A DNA stretch of 63,265 nt. Source: an uncultured Bacteroides sp. (GTDB taxonomy: Bacteria > Bacteroidota > Bacteroidia > Bacteroidales > Bacteroidaceae). Shown here one piece after another: positions 9,792 through 17,747 of the stretch. Where the stretch lies: assembly GCA_949288715.1 (NCBI GenBank), contig CASELH010000007.1, forward strand, positions 1-63,265. The letters are read 5' to 3'. A program made the position numbers and the translations under genes. The notes beneath the pieces are model-generated. The model saw only the letters and a program-made list of their open reading frames with translations. It searched no databases and was not told the DNA's origin. How positions within the stretch are numbered: position 1 is the stretch's first letter; each line of letters opens with the position of its first letter.

Positions 9792-11312
9792 TTATATAAT
9801 ATGGTGTACCTCTATGCCTTCTACGTGGATAGCGCTGTAGGGGCGTGCGGGGCAAAGTGTCTCGCAAGCTCCGCACCCTATGCACAGTTCGGCATTGATG
9901 GCTGGAATGCGGATGTCACTGTCCGGGTGTTGGGCATCGGCTACCATTACAATGGCTCCCGATGGACAATGGCGGGCACAGTTGTCGCACGGCTGTCCGT
10001 CGGTCTGAGTGATGCAGTTTTGGCGTGTCCACACGGCGGTGCCAATCTTGATGGACGATTTCTCGGCACGGTCGATAAGGCTGATGGCCCCTGTGGGGCA
10101 TACTTCGGAGCAGCGAACACATTCGGGCCGGCAATATCCTCGCTCATAGCTCATCTCCGGTTGCATCAGTTTAACCATGTCGGTAGAGGGGCGCAACACT
10201 TGATTGGGGCAGGCCGACACACACAGTTGGCAGGCTGTGCAGTGCTGGGCAAAGTGGCGGGCATTCTTTGCACCGGGAGGCAAAATAGGTGTTTGCCTTA
10301 CGGGACGCTTCTTGTCGATGATGGGAGCCAAGCCACCGTCCACTTTTTTCTCTTGTGCCTTCAGCGCCGATGCACCCAAGGCGAGGGCTGTACCTACGAG
10401 GAAGCTGCGCCGAGTGTTGTCGGCATTGCTTTGTGTGCTTCCGGTAGAGGATGCTGGGCAGGAAACTCCTTTTTTCTTCCACGGGAGTTGAAGCCTGTAG
10501 GAGATGGCATCGTGCTTGCATTGCTCTATGCAGTCCATGCAGGCTACGCACCGGCTGAGGTCTACTTCATGATGCTTATAGTCTATGCAGGCCGCTTTGC
10601 ATCGGCGGGAGCACAGGCTGCACGAGGTGCATTTCTCTTTGTCGATACTGATGCGGAACCAGGAATAGCGGGCAATGAATCCCAGCACCGTGCCTACGGG
10701 ACAGATGGTATTGCAGTACGTCCGTCCGCCGCGCCAAGCCAATACGGCTAGTACAACGAAAGTGACTACGGCGATGATAAACGTGGGCAGACTCTTGAGC
10801 CAGACCTCTGTTTCGTAGAAAGCATAACTGTCGGCACGTTCGGCCAGGTAGGCCAAGGCGTTGTTGCCCCACATCCATAAGGGCTGTAGCAGATTGCTGG
10901 CTATGCGACCGTAGGAACTGTAGGGGGCAAGCAGCGCCGCCAGCGAGCCTAAGCCTGCCACCAGGGCGATGACAAACACGGCCAGCATCCCATATCGCAG
11001 CCATGATTTGGCAGGCGAGTAGGAGTAGGGTAGTTTCCTGCGTTTTCCGCCGACTTTGCGGCTTATCCAGGCCAAGAAGTCCTGAAAAATGCCCAAGGGG
11101 CAGATGATGGAGCAGTATACCCGTCCGAACACCCATGTCAGTGCCACTAACAGCATGACAACGCCCACGTTGAGGGCAAGCACGGCAGGCAGAAACTGGA
11201 TGCGGGCCATCCATCCCAGCCACGTGTGCAGCGTGCCTGTGAAGTCTACGAACAGCAGGGTTATCAGCGCCAAGCTGATAATGGCAAGAGTTAGTCTGAT
11301 TGTACGTAACAT
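9792..11312 (-). CDS. Membrane polyferredoxin, NapH-like domain fused to NapG-like ferredoxin
   Basis: A 506-residue protein in two parts. Residues 1-300 carry several membrane helices, two CxxxCP motifs (CSIICPLG, CNTICPVG) and a ferredoxin pair (CTSCSLCSRRC, CVACMDCIEQC), as in NapH. After a short linker there is an internal twin-arginine-like segment (NTRRSFLVGTALALGA). A second set of cluster motifs follows (CTACQLCVSACP, CVRCSEVCP, CDNCARHCP, CIGCGACETLCP), as in NapG. The protein therefore looks like a NapH-NapG fusion passing electrons from the membrane to the periplasm. It heads an operon with the Fe-S aldo/keto reductase; no nitrate reductase gene is nearby. Confidence 0.88.
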   Translation of the reverse strand: MLRTIRLTLAIISLALITLLFVDFTGTLHTWLGWMARIQFLPAVLALNVGVVMLLVALTWVFGRVYCSIICPLGIFQDFLAWISRKVGGKRRKLPYSYSPAKSWLRYGMLAVFVIALVAGLGSLAALLAPYSSYGRIASNLLQPLWMWGNNALAYLAERADSYAFYETEVWLKSLPTFIIAVVTFVVLAVLAWRGGRTYCNTICPVGTVLGFIARYSWFRISIDKEKCTSCSLCSRRCKAACIDYKHHEVDLSRCVACMDCIEQCKHDAISYRLQLPWKKKGVSCPASSTGSTQSNADNTRRSFLVGTALALGASALKAQEKKVDGGLAPIIDKKRPVRQTPILPPGAKNARHFAQHCTACQLCVSACPNQVLRPSTDMVKLMQPEMSYERGYCRPECVRCSEVCPTGAISLIDRAEKSSIKIGTAVWTRQNCITQTDGQPCDNCARHCPSGAIVMVADAQHPDSDIRIPAINAELCIGCGACETLCPARPYSAIHVEGIEVHHII

Positions 11313-11344
11313 AATTGTGTGCAGTATTTACTAATTAGCGTTTG

Positions 11345-11352
11345 CAAAGATA
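11345..11352 (-). promoter_or_regulatory. -7 box of the polyferredoxin operon
   Basis: The minus strand reads TATCTTTG 33 bases upstream of the polyferredoxin start. It lies back to back with the promoter of the TPR gene, so 11313-11494 is a divergent promoter region. Confidence 0.6.
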
Positions 11353-11437
11353 CGTTTTTGCCTCCTGATGGGAGTGTGGAAGTTGTGGTAATAAATGTTA
11401 TTTCATGCCATAGAAGGCTCAAAAAAGATAAAAAGGT

Positions 11438-11469
11438 TTTGCTCCTTTGCCTGTAGTCTGCTACTTTTG
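11438..11469 (+). promoter_or_regulatory. Bacteroidetes promoter of the TPR gene
   Basis: TTTG at 11438-11441 is separated by 20 bases from TACTTTTG at 11462-11469, matching the TTTG-N19/20-TAnnTTTG consensus. The gene starts 25 bases further on. Confidence 0.75.
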
Positions 11470-11494
11470 GGAAACTTTTTAAACTATAAAGCAC

Positions 11495-12211
11495 ATGAAA
11501 AAATTAATCTTATCCCTTGCGCTGTGTTTTGCAGCCGCTGCTGGCTTCGCACAAGAGGCCACCGATCCTAACCAATTACTCAATGAAGGTAAAACTGCCC
11601 TGGAGGCTAAAAACTATCAGGAAGCATTCGACAAGTTGAGCGCTTATCTTACCCAAACCAATGAGCAGGACTCAGTTATCGCTTTCAACTGTGGTGTATG
11701 TGCCGACAAGATAAAGAAGCCTGCCGAAGCTGCCAAGTATTTCGATATCGCTATCAAGAAAAACTATAATCTGGCTAACTCATACATTGGCAAGGTAGGT
11801 GCCTTGAAAGATTTGCAGAAGAATGACGAATATGTAGCTGCCCTCAAGGAAGCCATGGCAGCTGTGCCCGAAAACAAGGCTACGTTTGAGAAAATGTACG
11901 TCAACTTCTACCTTACCCAGGGAGTCGCAGCCCAAAAGGCCAAGAAGACCGATGATGCCGCTGCTGCCTTCAAGGAAGTTCTTACCATACAACCTCAGAA
12001 CCTCAACGCACTCAATGCCTTGGGAGTGCTGTACTATACTAAGGGTGCAGGCTTGGTGCAGAGTGACTTGGACAAAGCAAAAGCTGAGTTTGCCACAGCT
12101 AAGACTTATCTGGATCAACTCGTTCCCCTGCTTTCCGAAAGCAACGCCGCACAAAAGAAGATGCTGGCTAACGCCAACACGATGCTGAACTACATCAACT
12201 CGCTGAAATAA
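11495..12211 (+). CDS. Exported TPR-repeat protein
   Basis: A 238-residue protein with a clear signal peptide (cleavage near AGFAQE, residue 19-21). Several tetratricopeptide units follow, such as LNEGKTALEAKNYQEAFDKL and a later unit around LNALGVLYYTKG. TPR proteins act as protein-binding scaffolds; here it would be periplasmic or on the outer membrane. It is monocistronic: its own promoter lies upstream and a terminator follows 40 bases after the stop. No partner can be named. Confidence 0.85.
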   Translation: MKKLILSLALCFAAAAGFAQEATDPNQLLNEGKTALEAKNYQEAFDKLSAYLTQTNEQDSVIAFNCGVCADKIKKPAEAAKYFDIAIKKNYNLANSYIGKVGALKDLQKNDEYVAALKEAMAAVPENKATFEKMYVNFYLTQGVAAQKAKKTDDAAAAFKEVLTIQPQNLNALNALGVLYYTKGAGLVQSDLDKAKAEFATAKTYLDQLVPLLSESNAAQKKMLANANTMLNYINSLK

Positions 12212-12250
12212 TGCATTAAGGGTTTGATGTATTCAGTAATCCTATATACT

Positions 12251-12285
12251 CCCGTCTGGATGTGATTGTCTGGACGGGATTTTTT
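12251..12285 (+). terminator. Rho-independent terminator of the TPR gene
   Basis: A CCCGTC / GACGGG stem with a 16-base loop is followed by ATTTTTTC. It lies 40 bases after the TPR stop codon. Bases 12286-12446 carry no gene I can see. Confidence 0.75.
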
Positions 12286-12446
12286 CATTTTTAAATGCAA
12301 ATATCCCCAATCATCCTAAATATGGAGCACAGATCGTTTTGCTACTGACTCGGTTTAATGAAAATGTGGGGAACAAATTCGGGTAACAAAATCGGGTAAT
12401 TCAATCTCAAAAAACAGTGTTGTAGGCGCATTCTACACGTGTTGCC

Positions 12447-12486
12447 CTAAAAAAGAAAACCGCTAACTAAATGATAGTCAGCGGTT
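12447..12486 (-). terminator. Rho-independent terminator of tRNA-Ala
   Basis: Read on the minus strand, a 12-bp stem with one mismatch (AACCGCTGACTA / TAGTTAGCGGTT) is followed by a T-rich tail, seven bases past the tRNA 3' end. Confidence 0.8.
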
Positions 12487-12492
12487 ATACCG

Positions 12493-12566
12493 TGGAGCAT
12501 AGCGGACTCGAACCGCTCACCTCGACACTGCCAGTGTCGCGCTCTAGCCAGATGAGCTAATGCCCC
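12493..12566 (-). tRNA. tRNA-Ala (anticodon GGC)
   Basis: A 74-base cloverleaf. Acceptor GGGGCAT pairs with ATGCTCC with discriminator A. The D-stem is GCTC/GAGC, the anticodon stem CGACA/TGTCG with loop CTGGCAG (anticodon GGC), and the T-arm AGCGG/CCGCT. CCA is not encoded. A terminator follows on the same strand. Confidence 0.95.
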
Positions 12567-12729
12567 GTTTTGAAATCGGTTGCAAAGGTAAGGAGAAAAA
12601 TGATATTAGCAAATATTTCGCCTTATTTTTTCACTTTTTATTTGTTCAAAAGCAAAGAATAGGAGGATGAGGGGGATAATTATGGGAAAAAAGTGCTATG
12701 TTTGCGGCGTCAAACAAAGGTTATGACTT

Positions 12730-13035
12730 ATGCTGATATACAATACAACTTATCATGTGGAAGAAGATCAGGAAAAGTATTTCTTGATATGGATGCAGGA
12801 ATATTACCTTCCTGAGGTTGAGAAGAACGGTACTTTGCATGCCCCTCGCATATTGCGGGTGTTGAGCCATCGGGAAGAAGGGAGTGCTTGCTTCTCTGTA
12901 CAGTTTGAGGTGGAAGACTCGGCTCGTCTGCATCGCTGGCATCGTGAACAGGGCGTGAAGCTGAATGAAGAATTGATAAAGATATTCAAGGATAAAGTCG
13001 TAGGCTTTCCCACGTTGATGGAGGTGATAGTGTGA
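12730..13035 (+). CDS. DUF4286 family protein
   Basis: A 101-residue protein of the DUF4286 family (a ferredoxin-like fold of unknown role found in Bacteroidetes). The family pattern is seen in [13 protein letters not shown] at the start and in the tail FPTLMEV. A TATGTTTG box lies 25 bases upstream at 12697-12704. The stop overlaps the GTG start of ruvC by four bases, so the two are co-translated; this pairing is common in Bacteroides. Confidence 0.85.
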   Translation: MLIYNTTYHVEEDQEKYFLIWMQEYYLPEVEKNGTLHAPRILRVLSHREEGSACFSVQFEVEDSARLHRWHREQGVKLNEELIKIFKDKVVGFPTLMEVIV

Positions 13036-13601
13036 TTCGTCCGGTAGAAGAAAAGATTATCTTGGGCATCGACCCGGGCACTACCATCATGGGCTATGGC
13101 GTGCTGCGGGTGGCGGGCGTAAAACCGGAAATGATAGCCATGGGCATCATTGACTTGCGCAAGTTTGCCAACCATTACCTGAAGTTGCGGCATATACACG
13201 AGCGGGTGTTGAGCATCATCGAGAGCTATCTGCCCGATGAGATGGCCATCGAGGCTCCTTTCTTCGGGAAGAATGTCCAGTCCATGTTGAAATTGGGACG
13301 TGCGCAGGGGGTGGCCATGGCGGTGGCATTGAGCCGCGACATCCCGATAACCGAGTATGCACCGTTGAAGATTAAGATGGCCATCACCGGCAACGGGCAG
13401 GCCTCCAAGGAGCAGGTGGCGGACATGCTGCAACGCATGCTTCACTTCAGCAAAGAAGACATGCCGACCTTTATGGATGCTACGGACGGGCTGGCAGCTG
13501 CCTATTGCCATTACCTGCAGATGGGACGCCCGGAAGTGGAGAAAAGTTATCGTAGTTGGAAAGATTTCATTACTAAGAATCCTGATAAAGTAAAGAGGTA
13601 A
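13032..13601 (+). CDS. ruvC: Crossover junction endodeoxyribonuclease RuvC
   Basis: This 189-residue enzyme cleaves Holliday junctions during recombinational repair. The RNase H-like fold shows its acidic residues in [13 protein letters not shown], in [11 protein letters not shown] and in [12 protein letters not shown]. The start is GTG, overlapping the DUF4286 stop by four bases; an ATG start would lose the first beta strand with the catalytic Asp. The length matches the family. It is followed two bases later by an ABC protein gene, so the three form one operon. Confidence 0.95.
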   Translation: MIRPVEEKIILGIDPGTTIMGYGVLRVAGVKPEMIAMGIIDLRKFANHYLKLRHIHERVLSIIESYLPDEMAIEAPFFGKNVQSMLKLGRAQGVAMAVALSRDIPITEYAPLKIKMAITGNGQASKEQVADMLQRMLHFSKEDMPTFMDATDGLAAAYCHYLQMGRPEVEKSYRSWKDFITKNPDKVKR

Positions 13602-13603
13602 AA

Positions 13604-15070
13604 ATGACACGACAATATACCATACGAATGGCCGGAGGCGTGGCGCGCAATCCGTTGGTGCGCTTGGCAAAGCCGGTAGATTTAGCTATTGCCGCAGATG
13701 AGCACATTGCTATTGTAGGGCCGAACGGGGCAGGAAAGAGCCTGTTGGTCGATATGCTGACCGGGAAATACCCCTTGCGGGATGGCTCGTTGGCGTATGA
13801 CTTCTCGCCTTCGCCTACTGCGACGGTTTATGACAATATCAAGTATATCGCTTTCCGTGACACCTATGGCTCGGCCGATGCCAACTATTATTACCAGCAA
13901 CGGTGGAATGCGCACGACCAAGAGGAGGTGCCTACCGTCCGCGAACTACTGGGCAAAGTGCCCGATAAACTGGACGGGCAGGCCAAGCGGGCGTTGCTCG
14001 ACATGTTTCGCCTGGAGCCGTTGCTCGACAAGAAGATTATCCTGCTCTCCAGCGGGGAGTTAAGGAAATTCCAGCTGGCCAAGAGCCTGCTTACCTCACC
14101 ACGGGTGCTGATTATGGACAACCCCTTCATCGGGCTGGATGCCGCCACCCGTGCCTCGTTGGGCGAGCTGCTGGAGCAGTTGGCCGGGACGGGCAAACTG
14201 CAAATCATCCTGGTGCTCTCCATGCTGGACGACGTGCCTCCGTTCATCACCCACGTAGTCCCTGTGGCCGGCAAGGTGGTGGGGCCGAAGGTAGAACGCC
14301 AGACTTACCTGGACGCTTTCCACGCACAAGACACGGTCAATCCCTGGACAAGCCTGCAGCAAAGCATTGCGGAGCTGCCTTACACGCACACCAACTATAC
14401 TTCGGACGAGGTGGTAAGGCTGAACCACGTGAGCATCCGTTACGACGACCGCACCATCTTGAAAGACCTGGACTGGACGGTGATGCGTGGCGACAAGTGG
14501 GCATTGAGCGGAGAGAATGGGGCAGGCAAGTCCACCTTGCTGAGCCTGGTGTGTGCCGATAACCCCCAGTCGTATGCCTGCGACATCAGTCTTTTCGGGC
14601 GGAAACGCGGCACGGGCGAGAGCATTTGGGAGATTAAGAAGCACATCGGCTACGTCAGTCCGGAGATGCACCGGGCCTATCTGAAGAACCTGCCGGCCAT
14701 CGACATCGTGGCATCGGGCCTGCACGACAGCATCGGCCTGTACCAGCGTCCGCGTGAGGAGCAGATGGACGTGTGTGCCTGGTGGATGGATGTGTTCGGC
14801 ATCGCCCATTTGAAAGACAAACCTTTCTTGCAGATATCCAGTGGCGAGCAGCGCCTGGCCCTGCTGGCACGCGCCTTTGTGAAAGACCCCGAGCTGCTTA
14901 TACTCGACGAGCCCCTGCACGGGCTGGATACATACAACCGCCGACGGGTGAAGAAAGTCATCGAGGCCTTCTGCCGCCGGCGGGACAAGACGCTGATTAT
15001 GGTGACGCACTACGAGGAGGAGCTTCCTGCCGTCATCACCCACCGCCTGCACCTGGAGCGCCACTATTAG
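13604..15070 (+). CDS. Duplicated ABC ATPase (ModF/PhrA-like)
   Basis: A 488-residue soluble protein with two ABC ATPase domains and no membrane segment. Domain 1 has Walker A GPNGAGKS and signature LSSGELRK. Domain 2 has Walker A GENGAGKS, signature ISSGEQR and Walker B LLILDEP. In domain 1 the Walker B reads LIMDNP, with Asn in place of the catalytic Glu, so domain 1 may bind but hardly hydrolyse ATP. The layout fits the ModF family (also called PhrA), whose role is unclear. It starts two bases after ruvC. Confidence 0.88.
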   Translation: MTRQYTIRMAGGVARNPLVRLAKPVDLAIAADEHIAIVGPNGAGKSLLVDMLTGKYPLRDGSLAYDFSPSPTATVYDNIKYIAFRDTYGSADANYYYQQRWNAHDQEEVPTVRELLGKVPDKLDGQAKRALLDMFRLEPLLDKKIILLSSGELRKFQLAKSLLTSPRVLIMDNPFIGLDAATRASLGELLEQLAGTGKLQIILVLSMLDDVPPFITHVVPVAGKVVGPKVERQTYLDAFHAQDTVNPWTSLQQSIAELPYTHTNYTSDEVVRLNHVSIRYDDRTILKDLDWTVMRGDKWALSGENGAGKSTLLSLVCADNPQSYACDISLFGRKRGTGESIWEIKKHIGYVSPEMHRAYLKNLPAIDIVASGLHDSIGLYQRPREEQMDVCAWWMDVFGIAHLKDKPFLQISSGEQRLALLARAFVKDPELLILDEPLHGLDTYNRRRVKKVIEAFCRRRDKTLIMVTHYEEELPAVITHRLHLERHY

Positions 15071-15090
15071 TGCAGGGGAGGGGGAGAGGC

Positions 15091-15969
15091 TCAGATGCGC
15101 TCCAGCACCGTCTCTATGAGGTGGTCTATCGAGTTCTTGTAACCTGTGTTGGCCTCGTGGGCCAGGCGGTTGGCAATGACCATGCACACGGTGGTGGCGC
15201 GGTGGCCCAGCAGGCGGGCCAGTCCGGCCAGGGCCGAGCTCTCCATCTCGAAGTTGGTGATGTGCAGGCCGTTGTACTCAAACTTCTCAATCTTTTCATT
15301 CTGATGCGGGTCGGCCAGGGGGATGCGCAGCTGGCGTCCTTGCGGCCCGAAGAAGCCCCCGGCGGCCACCGTGATGCCACGCACCATGTCCTGGCCGGCG
15401 ATGCGTTCCACCAACTCCTCGTCGGCATCGACCACGTAGGGCGCCGGGGCACAGAGATTGCCCGTCCACCCCATGTGGTTGAGGAAGGCGCGCTCCATGG
15501 GCAGGTCGCACACGGTGTTGCGCCCGGCATAGAAGTTCAGCAGACCGTCGAAGCCGATGGACTTCTGCGAGCAGACGTAGGTGCCTACGGGCGTGTAGGG
15601 TTGCAGCCCGCCGCAGGTGCCGATGCGCACCAGTTCCAGTTGGCGCAGTTCAGGTTTTATTTCGCGGGTGTGGAAGTCGATGTTGGCCAGCGCGTCCAGC
15701 TCGTTCACCACGATGTCGATGTTGTCGCACCCTATGCCGGTGCTCACCACCGTGATGCGCTTGCCCCGGCAGGTGCCGGTGACGGTGTGGAACTCGCGGC
15801 TCTGCACCTCATGCTCGCGCGTATCGAAGTGCCCGGCCACAAGGGCCACGCGCCCCGGGTCGCCCACCAGGATGACTTTGTCGGCCAGCCACTCGGGCTT
15901 CACGTGGAGGTGGAACACGGAGCCGTCGGCGTTGATGATGAGTTCGGAAGGGGGAAAATACTGTTTCAT
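15091..15969 (-). CDS. udp: Uridine phosphorylase / nucleoside phosphorylase
   Basis: This 292-residue enzyme splits uridine (or a related nucleoside) with phosphate in pyrimidine salvage. The family phosphate-binding motif VGDPGRV lies near residue 36, RIGTCGGLQ in the middle, and FEMESSAL near the ribose site. It is longer than E. coli Udp (253) but usual for Bacteroides copies. The gene is convergent with the ABC gene, with 20 bases between the stops. A TAnnTTTG box is not clear upstream. A purine specificity cannot be excluded. Confidence 0.85.
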   Translation of the reverse strand: MKQYFPPSELIINADGSVFHLHVKPEWLADKVILVGDPGRVALVAGHFDTREHEVQSREFHTVTGTCRGKRITVVSTGIGCDNIDIVVNELDALANIDFHTREIKPELRQLELVRIGTCGGLQPYTPVGTYVCSQKSIGFDGLLNFYAGRNTVCDLPMERAFLNHMGWTGNLCAPAPYVVDADEELVERIAGQDMVRGITVAAGGFFGPQGRQLRIPLADPHQNEKIEKFEYNGLHITNFEMESSALAGLARLLGHRATTVCMVIANRLAHEANTGYKNSIDHLIETVLERI

Positions 15970-16080
15970 ATCTGTGTGGTTTTATTACTATCTGTCTTTT
16001 ATGCTGTCCAAAGTTCCCGTTTCCTTGAAAGTGCCCCTACAGATGCCTGTAGGCGGGGTGGAATGGGGGAGGAGATCAGA

Positions 16081-16190
16081 CGCCGTCTGATGTAGGATGA
16101 GCCGCCGTCTGATGTGGCATCAAACGCCGTCTGATGGGGGGATGAAACGGCGTTTAATGTTCGCTCAAACGCCGTTCAGGTTGATTTGTC
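16081..16190. repeat. 22-bp-period intergenic array (host copy 1)
   Basis: CGCCGTCTGATG recurs at 16081, 16103 and 16125; diverged units (AACGGCGTTTAATG, AACGCCGTTCAGG) continue the same 22-base register at about 16147 and 16169. It lies between the 3' end of floA and the 5' end of the phosphorylase gene. There is no spacer diversity, so it is not a CRISPR. Confidence 0.8.
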
Positions 16191-16205
16191 ACAATATTTC
16201 TTGGC

Positions 16206-17207
16206 TTATTTCCCGCCTGTCGGTGCGGCCGGTCCTGCCGTGGGGCGGGCAATGGCGTCGCGCATCTGCGTGTCGGCCTCGATGTTCTTCATGCGGTAGT
16301 AGTCCATGATGCCCAGGTTGCCGTTGCGGAAGGCTTCGGCCATGGCCTTGGGCACTTCGGCTTCGGCCTCGATGACCTTGGCGCGCGCTTCCTGTGCCTT
16401 GGCCTTCATCTCCTGTTCGCTGGCCACGGCCATGGCGCGGCGCTCTTCGGCCTTGGCCTGGGCAATGTTCTTGTCGGCGTTGGCCTGGTCCATCTGCAGG
16501 GCGGCGCCGATGTTCTTGCCTATGTCGATGTCGGCGATGTCGATGGAGAGGATTTCGAAAGCCGTGCCGGCATCAAGCCCCTTGCGCAGCACAAGCTTGG
16601 AGATGGAGTCGGGATTCTCGAGCACCGATTTGTGGCTTTCGCTGGAGCCGATGGACGACACGATGCCTTCGCCCACACGGGCCAGCACGGTATCTTCGCC
16701 GGCGCCTCCCACCAGCTGGCGGATGTTGGCACGGACGGTGACGCGGGCTTTGGCAATGAGCTGGATGCCGTCTTTGGCCACGGCGGTCACGGGGGGCGTG
16801 TCAATCACCTTGGGGTTGACGGACATCTGCACGGCCTCGAACACGTCGCGCCCAGCCAGGTCGATGGCCGTTGCCATTTGGAAGGACAGTTCGATGTTGG
16901 CCTTGGCGGCGGAGACGAGTGCGTGAACCACCTTCTCCACATGGCCGCCCGCCAGGTAGTGGGCCTCCAGACCGTCGCGGGTGATGTTGTTCAGCCCGGC
17001 CTTATGGGCCTCGATGAGCCCCGGCACAATGACGTAGGGTGGCACGTTGCGGATGCGCATCAGGAACAGCTGCACCAGCGAGATGTTTACGCCCGACACC
17101 TTGGCCGACAGCCACAGGAAGAACGGCACGTAGTGGAAGAACAGTACTAAGAACACAATGGCGCCTACAATGATGAAGGCAGTCAGGTACATGGGATTCA
17201 TTTCCAT
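16206..17207 (-). CDS. floA: Flotillin-like protein FloA
   Basis: A 333-residue SPFH-domain protein that scaffolds membrane microdomains. An N-terminal hydrophobic hairpin covers residues 1-35, the SPFH domain runs to about 190, and a long Ala/Glu-rich coiled coil ([19 protein letters not shown]) follows. The tail GPAAPTGGK is low complexity. The length fits FloA (about 330). It follows the NfeD gene in the same direction, the classical NfeD-flotillin pairing, and both follow a TPR/PD40 lipid-envelope protein gene. Confidence 0.93.
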   Translation of the reverse strand: MEMNPMYLTAFIIVGAIVFLVLFFHYVPFFLWLSAKVSGVNISLVQLFLMRIRNVPPYVIVPGLIEAHKAGLNNITRDGLEAHYLAGGHVEKVVHALVSAAKANIELSFQMATAIDLAGRDVFEAVQMSVNPKVIDTPPVTAVAKDGIQLIAKARVTVRANIRQLVGGAGEDTVLARVGEGIVSSIGSSESHKSVLENPDSISKLVLRKGLDAGTAFEILSIDIADIDIGKNIGAALQMDQANADKNIAQAKAEERRAMAVASEQEMKAKAQEARAKVIEAEAEVPKAMAEAFRNGNLGIMDYYRMKNIEADTQMRDAIARPTAGPAAPTGGK

Positions 17208-17252
17208 AAAGTGTTAGTTATTAGAATAGATTGATGAATGATATATGCAGGC

Positions 17253-17726
17253 TCAGGCAGGTGTGTTGCGGCAGACGAATACTACGCCGTCGGCCAGGCG
17301 GCACACCTTTACGGGGGTCTTCTCGTCGATGAAGCCGTCGTCCGACTTCACTTCCACTATCTTGCCGTTTATCTCGGCATAGCCTATCAGTGCCAGGCGG
17401 GTGGTGGCAATGCCTTCATCGCCCAGTTGCACACCGGTTTCGGCACTGCGGTCTATGGAGGAAGTGATGTTGGTGGTCAAGGCTATCTTGTCCAGCGTCT
17501 TGGAGCGCATGAACCACACCAGCGACCCTATGCACACCACTGCCGACACGGCCAGCGTGATGATGCCTCCCCCCGTGCCCAGGTAGGCAAAGGCATAGTA
17601 GTTGGCGTAAATGAAGCATCCCGCCGACAGAAAGCCTGCCACGGTGATGCCCGGGGTGATAAACAACTCGACCAGCAACAGCACGGCGGCCGCCACGATG
17701 AGTAGTGCAATGATGAGTATGTCCAT
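17253..17726 (-). CDS. NfeD family membrane protein
   Basis: A 157-residue short-form NfeD (no protease domain). Two to three hydrophobic segments cover residues 1-75 (LIVAAAVLLLVELFITPG first). The C-terminal OB fold follows (GIATTRLALIGYAEINGKIVE). Such proteins partner the flotillin encoded next to them; floA starts 45 bases downstream. It follows the TPR/PD40 gene by 21 bases. Confidence 0.9.
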   Translation of the reverse strand: MDILIIALLIVAAAVLLLVELFITPGITVAGFLSAGCFIYANYYAFAYLGTGGGIITLAVSAVVCIGSLVWFMRSKTLDKIALTTNITSSIDRSAETGVQLGDEGIATTRLALIGYAEINGKIVEVKSDDGFIDEKTPVKVCRLADGVVFVCRNTPA

Positions 17727-17747
17727 AATATATTATATGTATAGGGA

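Noticed and set aside
16081-16190. CRISPR array
   Set aside because: The 22-bp units are contiguous with no unique spacers, too short and too few; no cas genes other than a Cas2-fold orphan far away. The same applies to the other 22-bp arrays.
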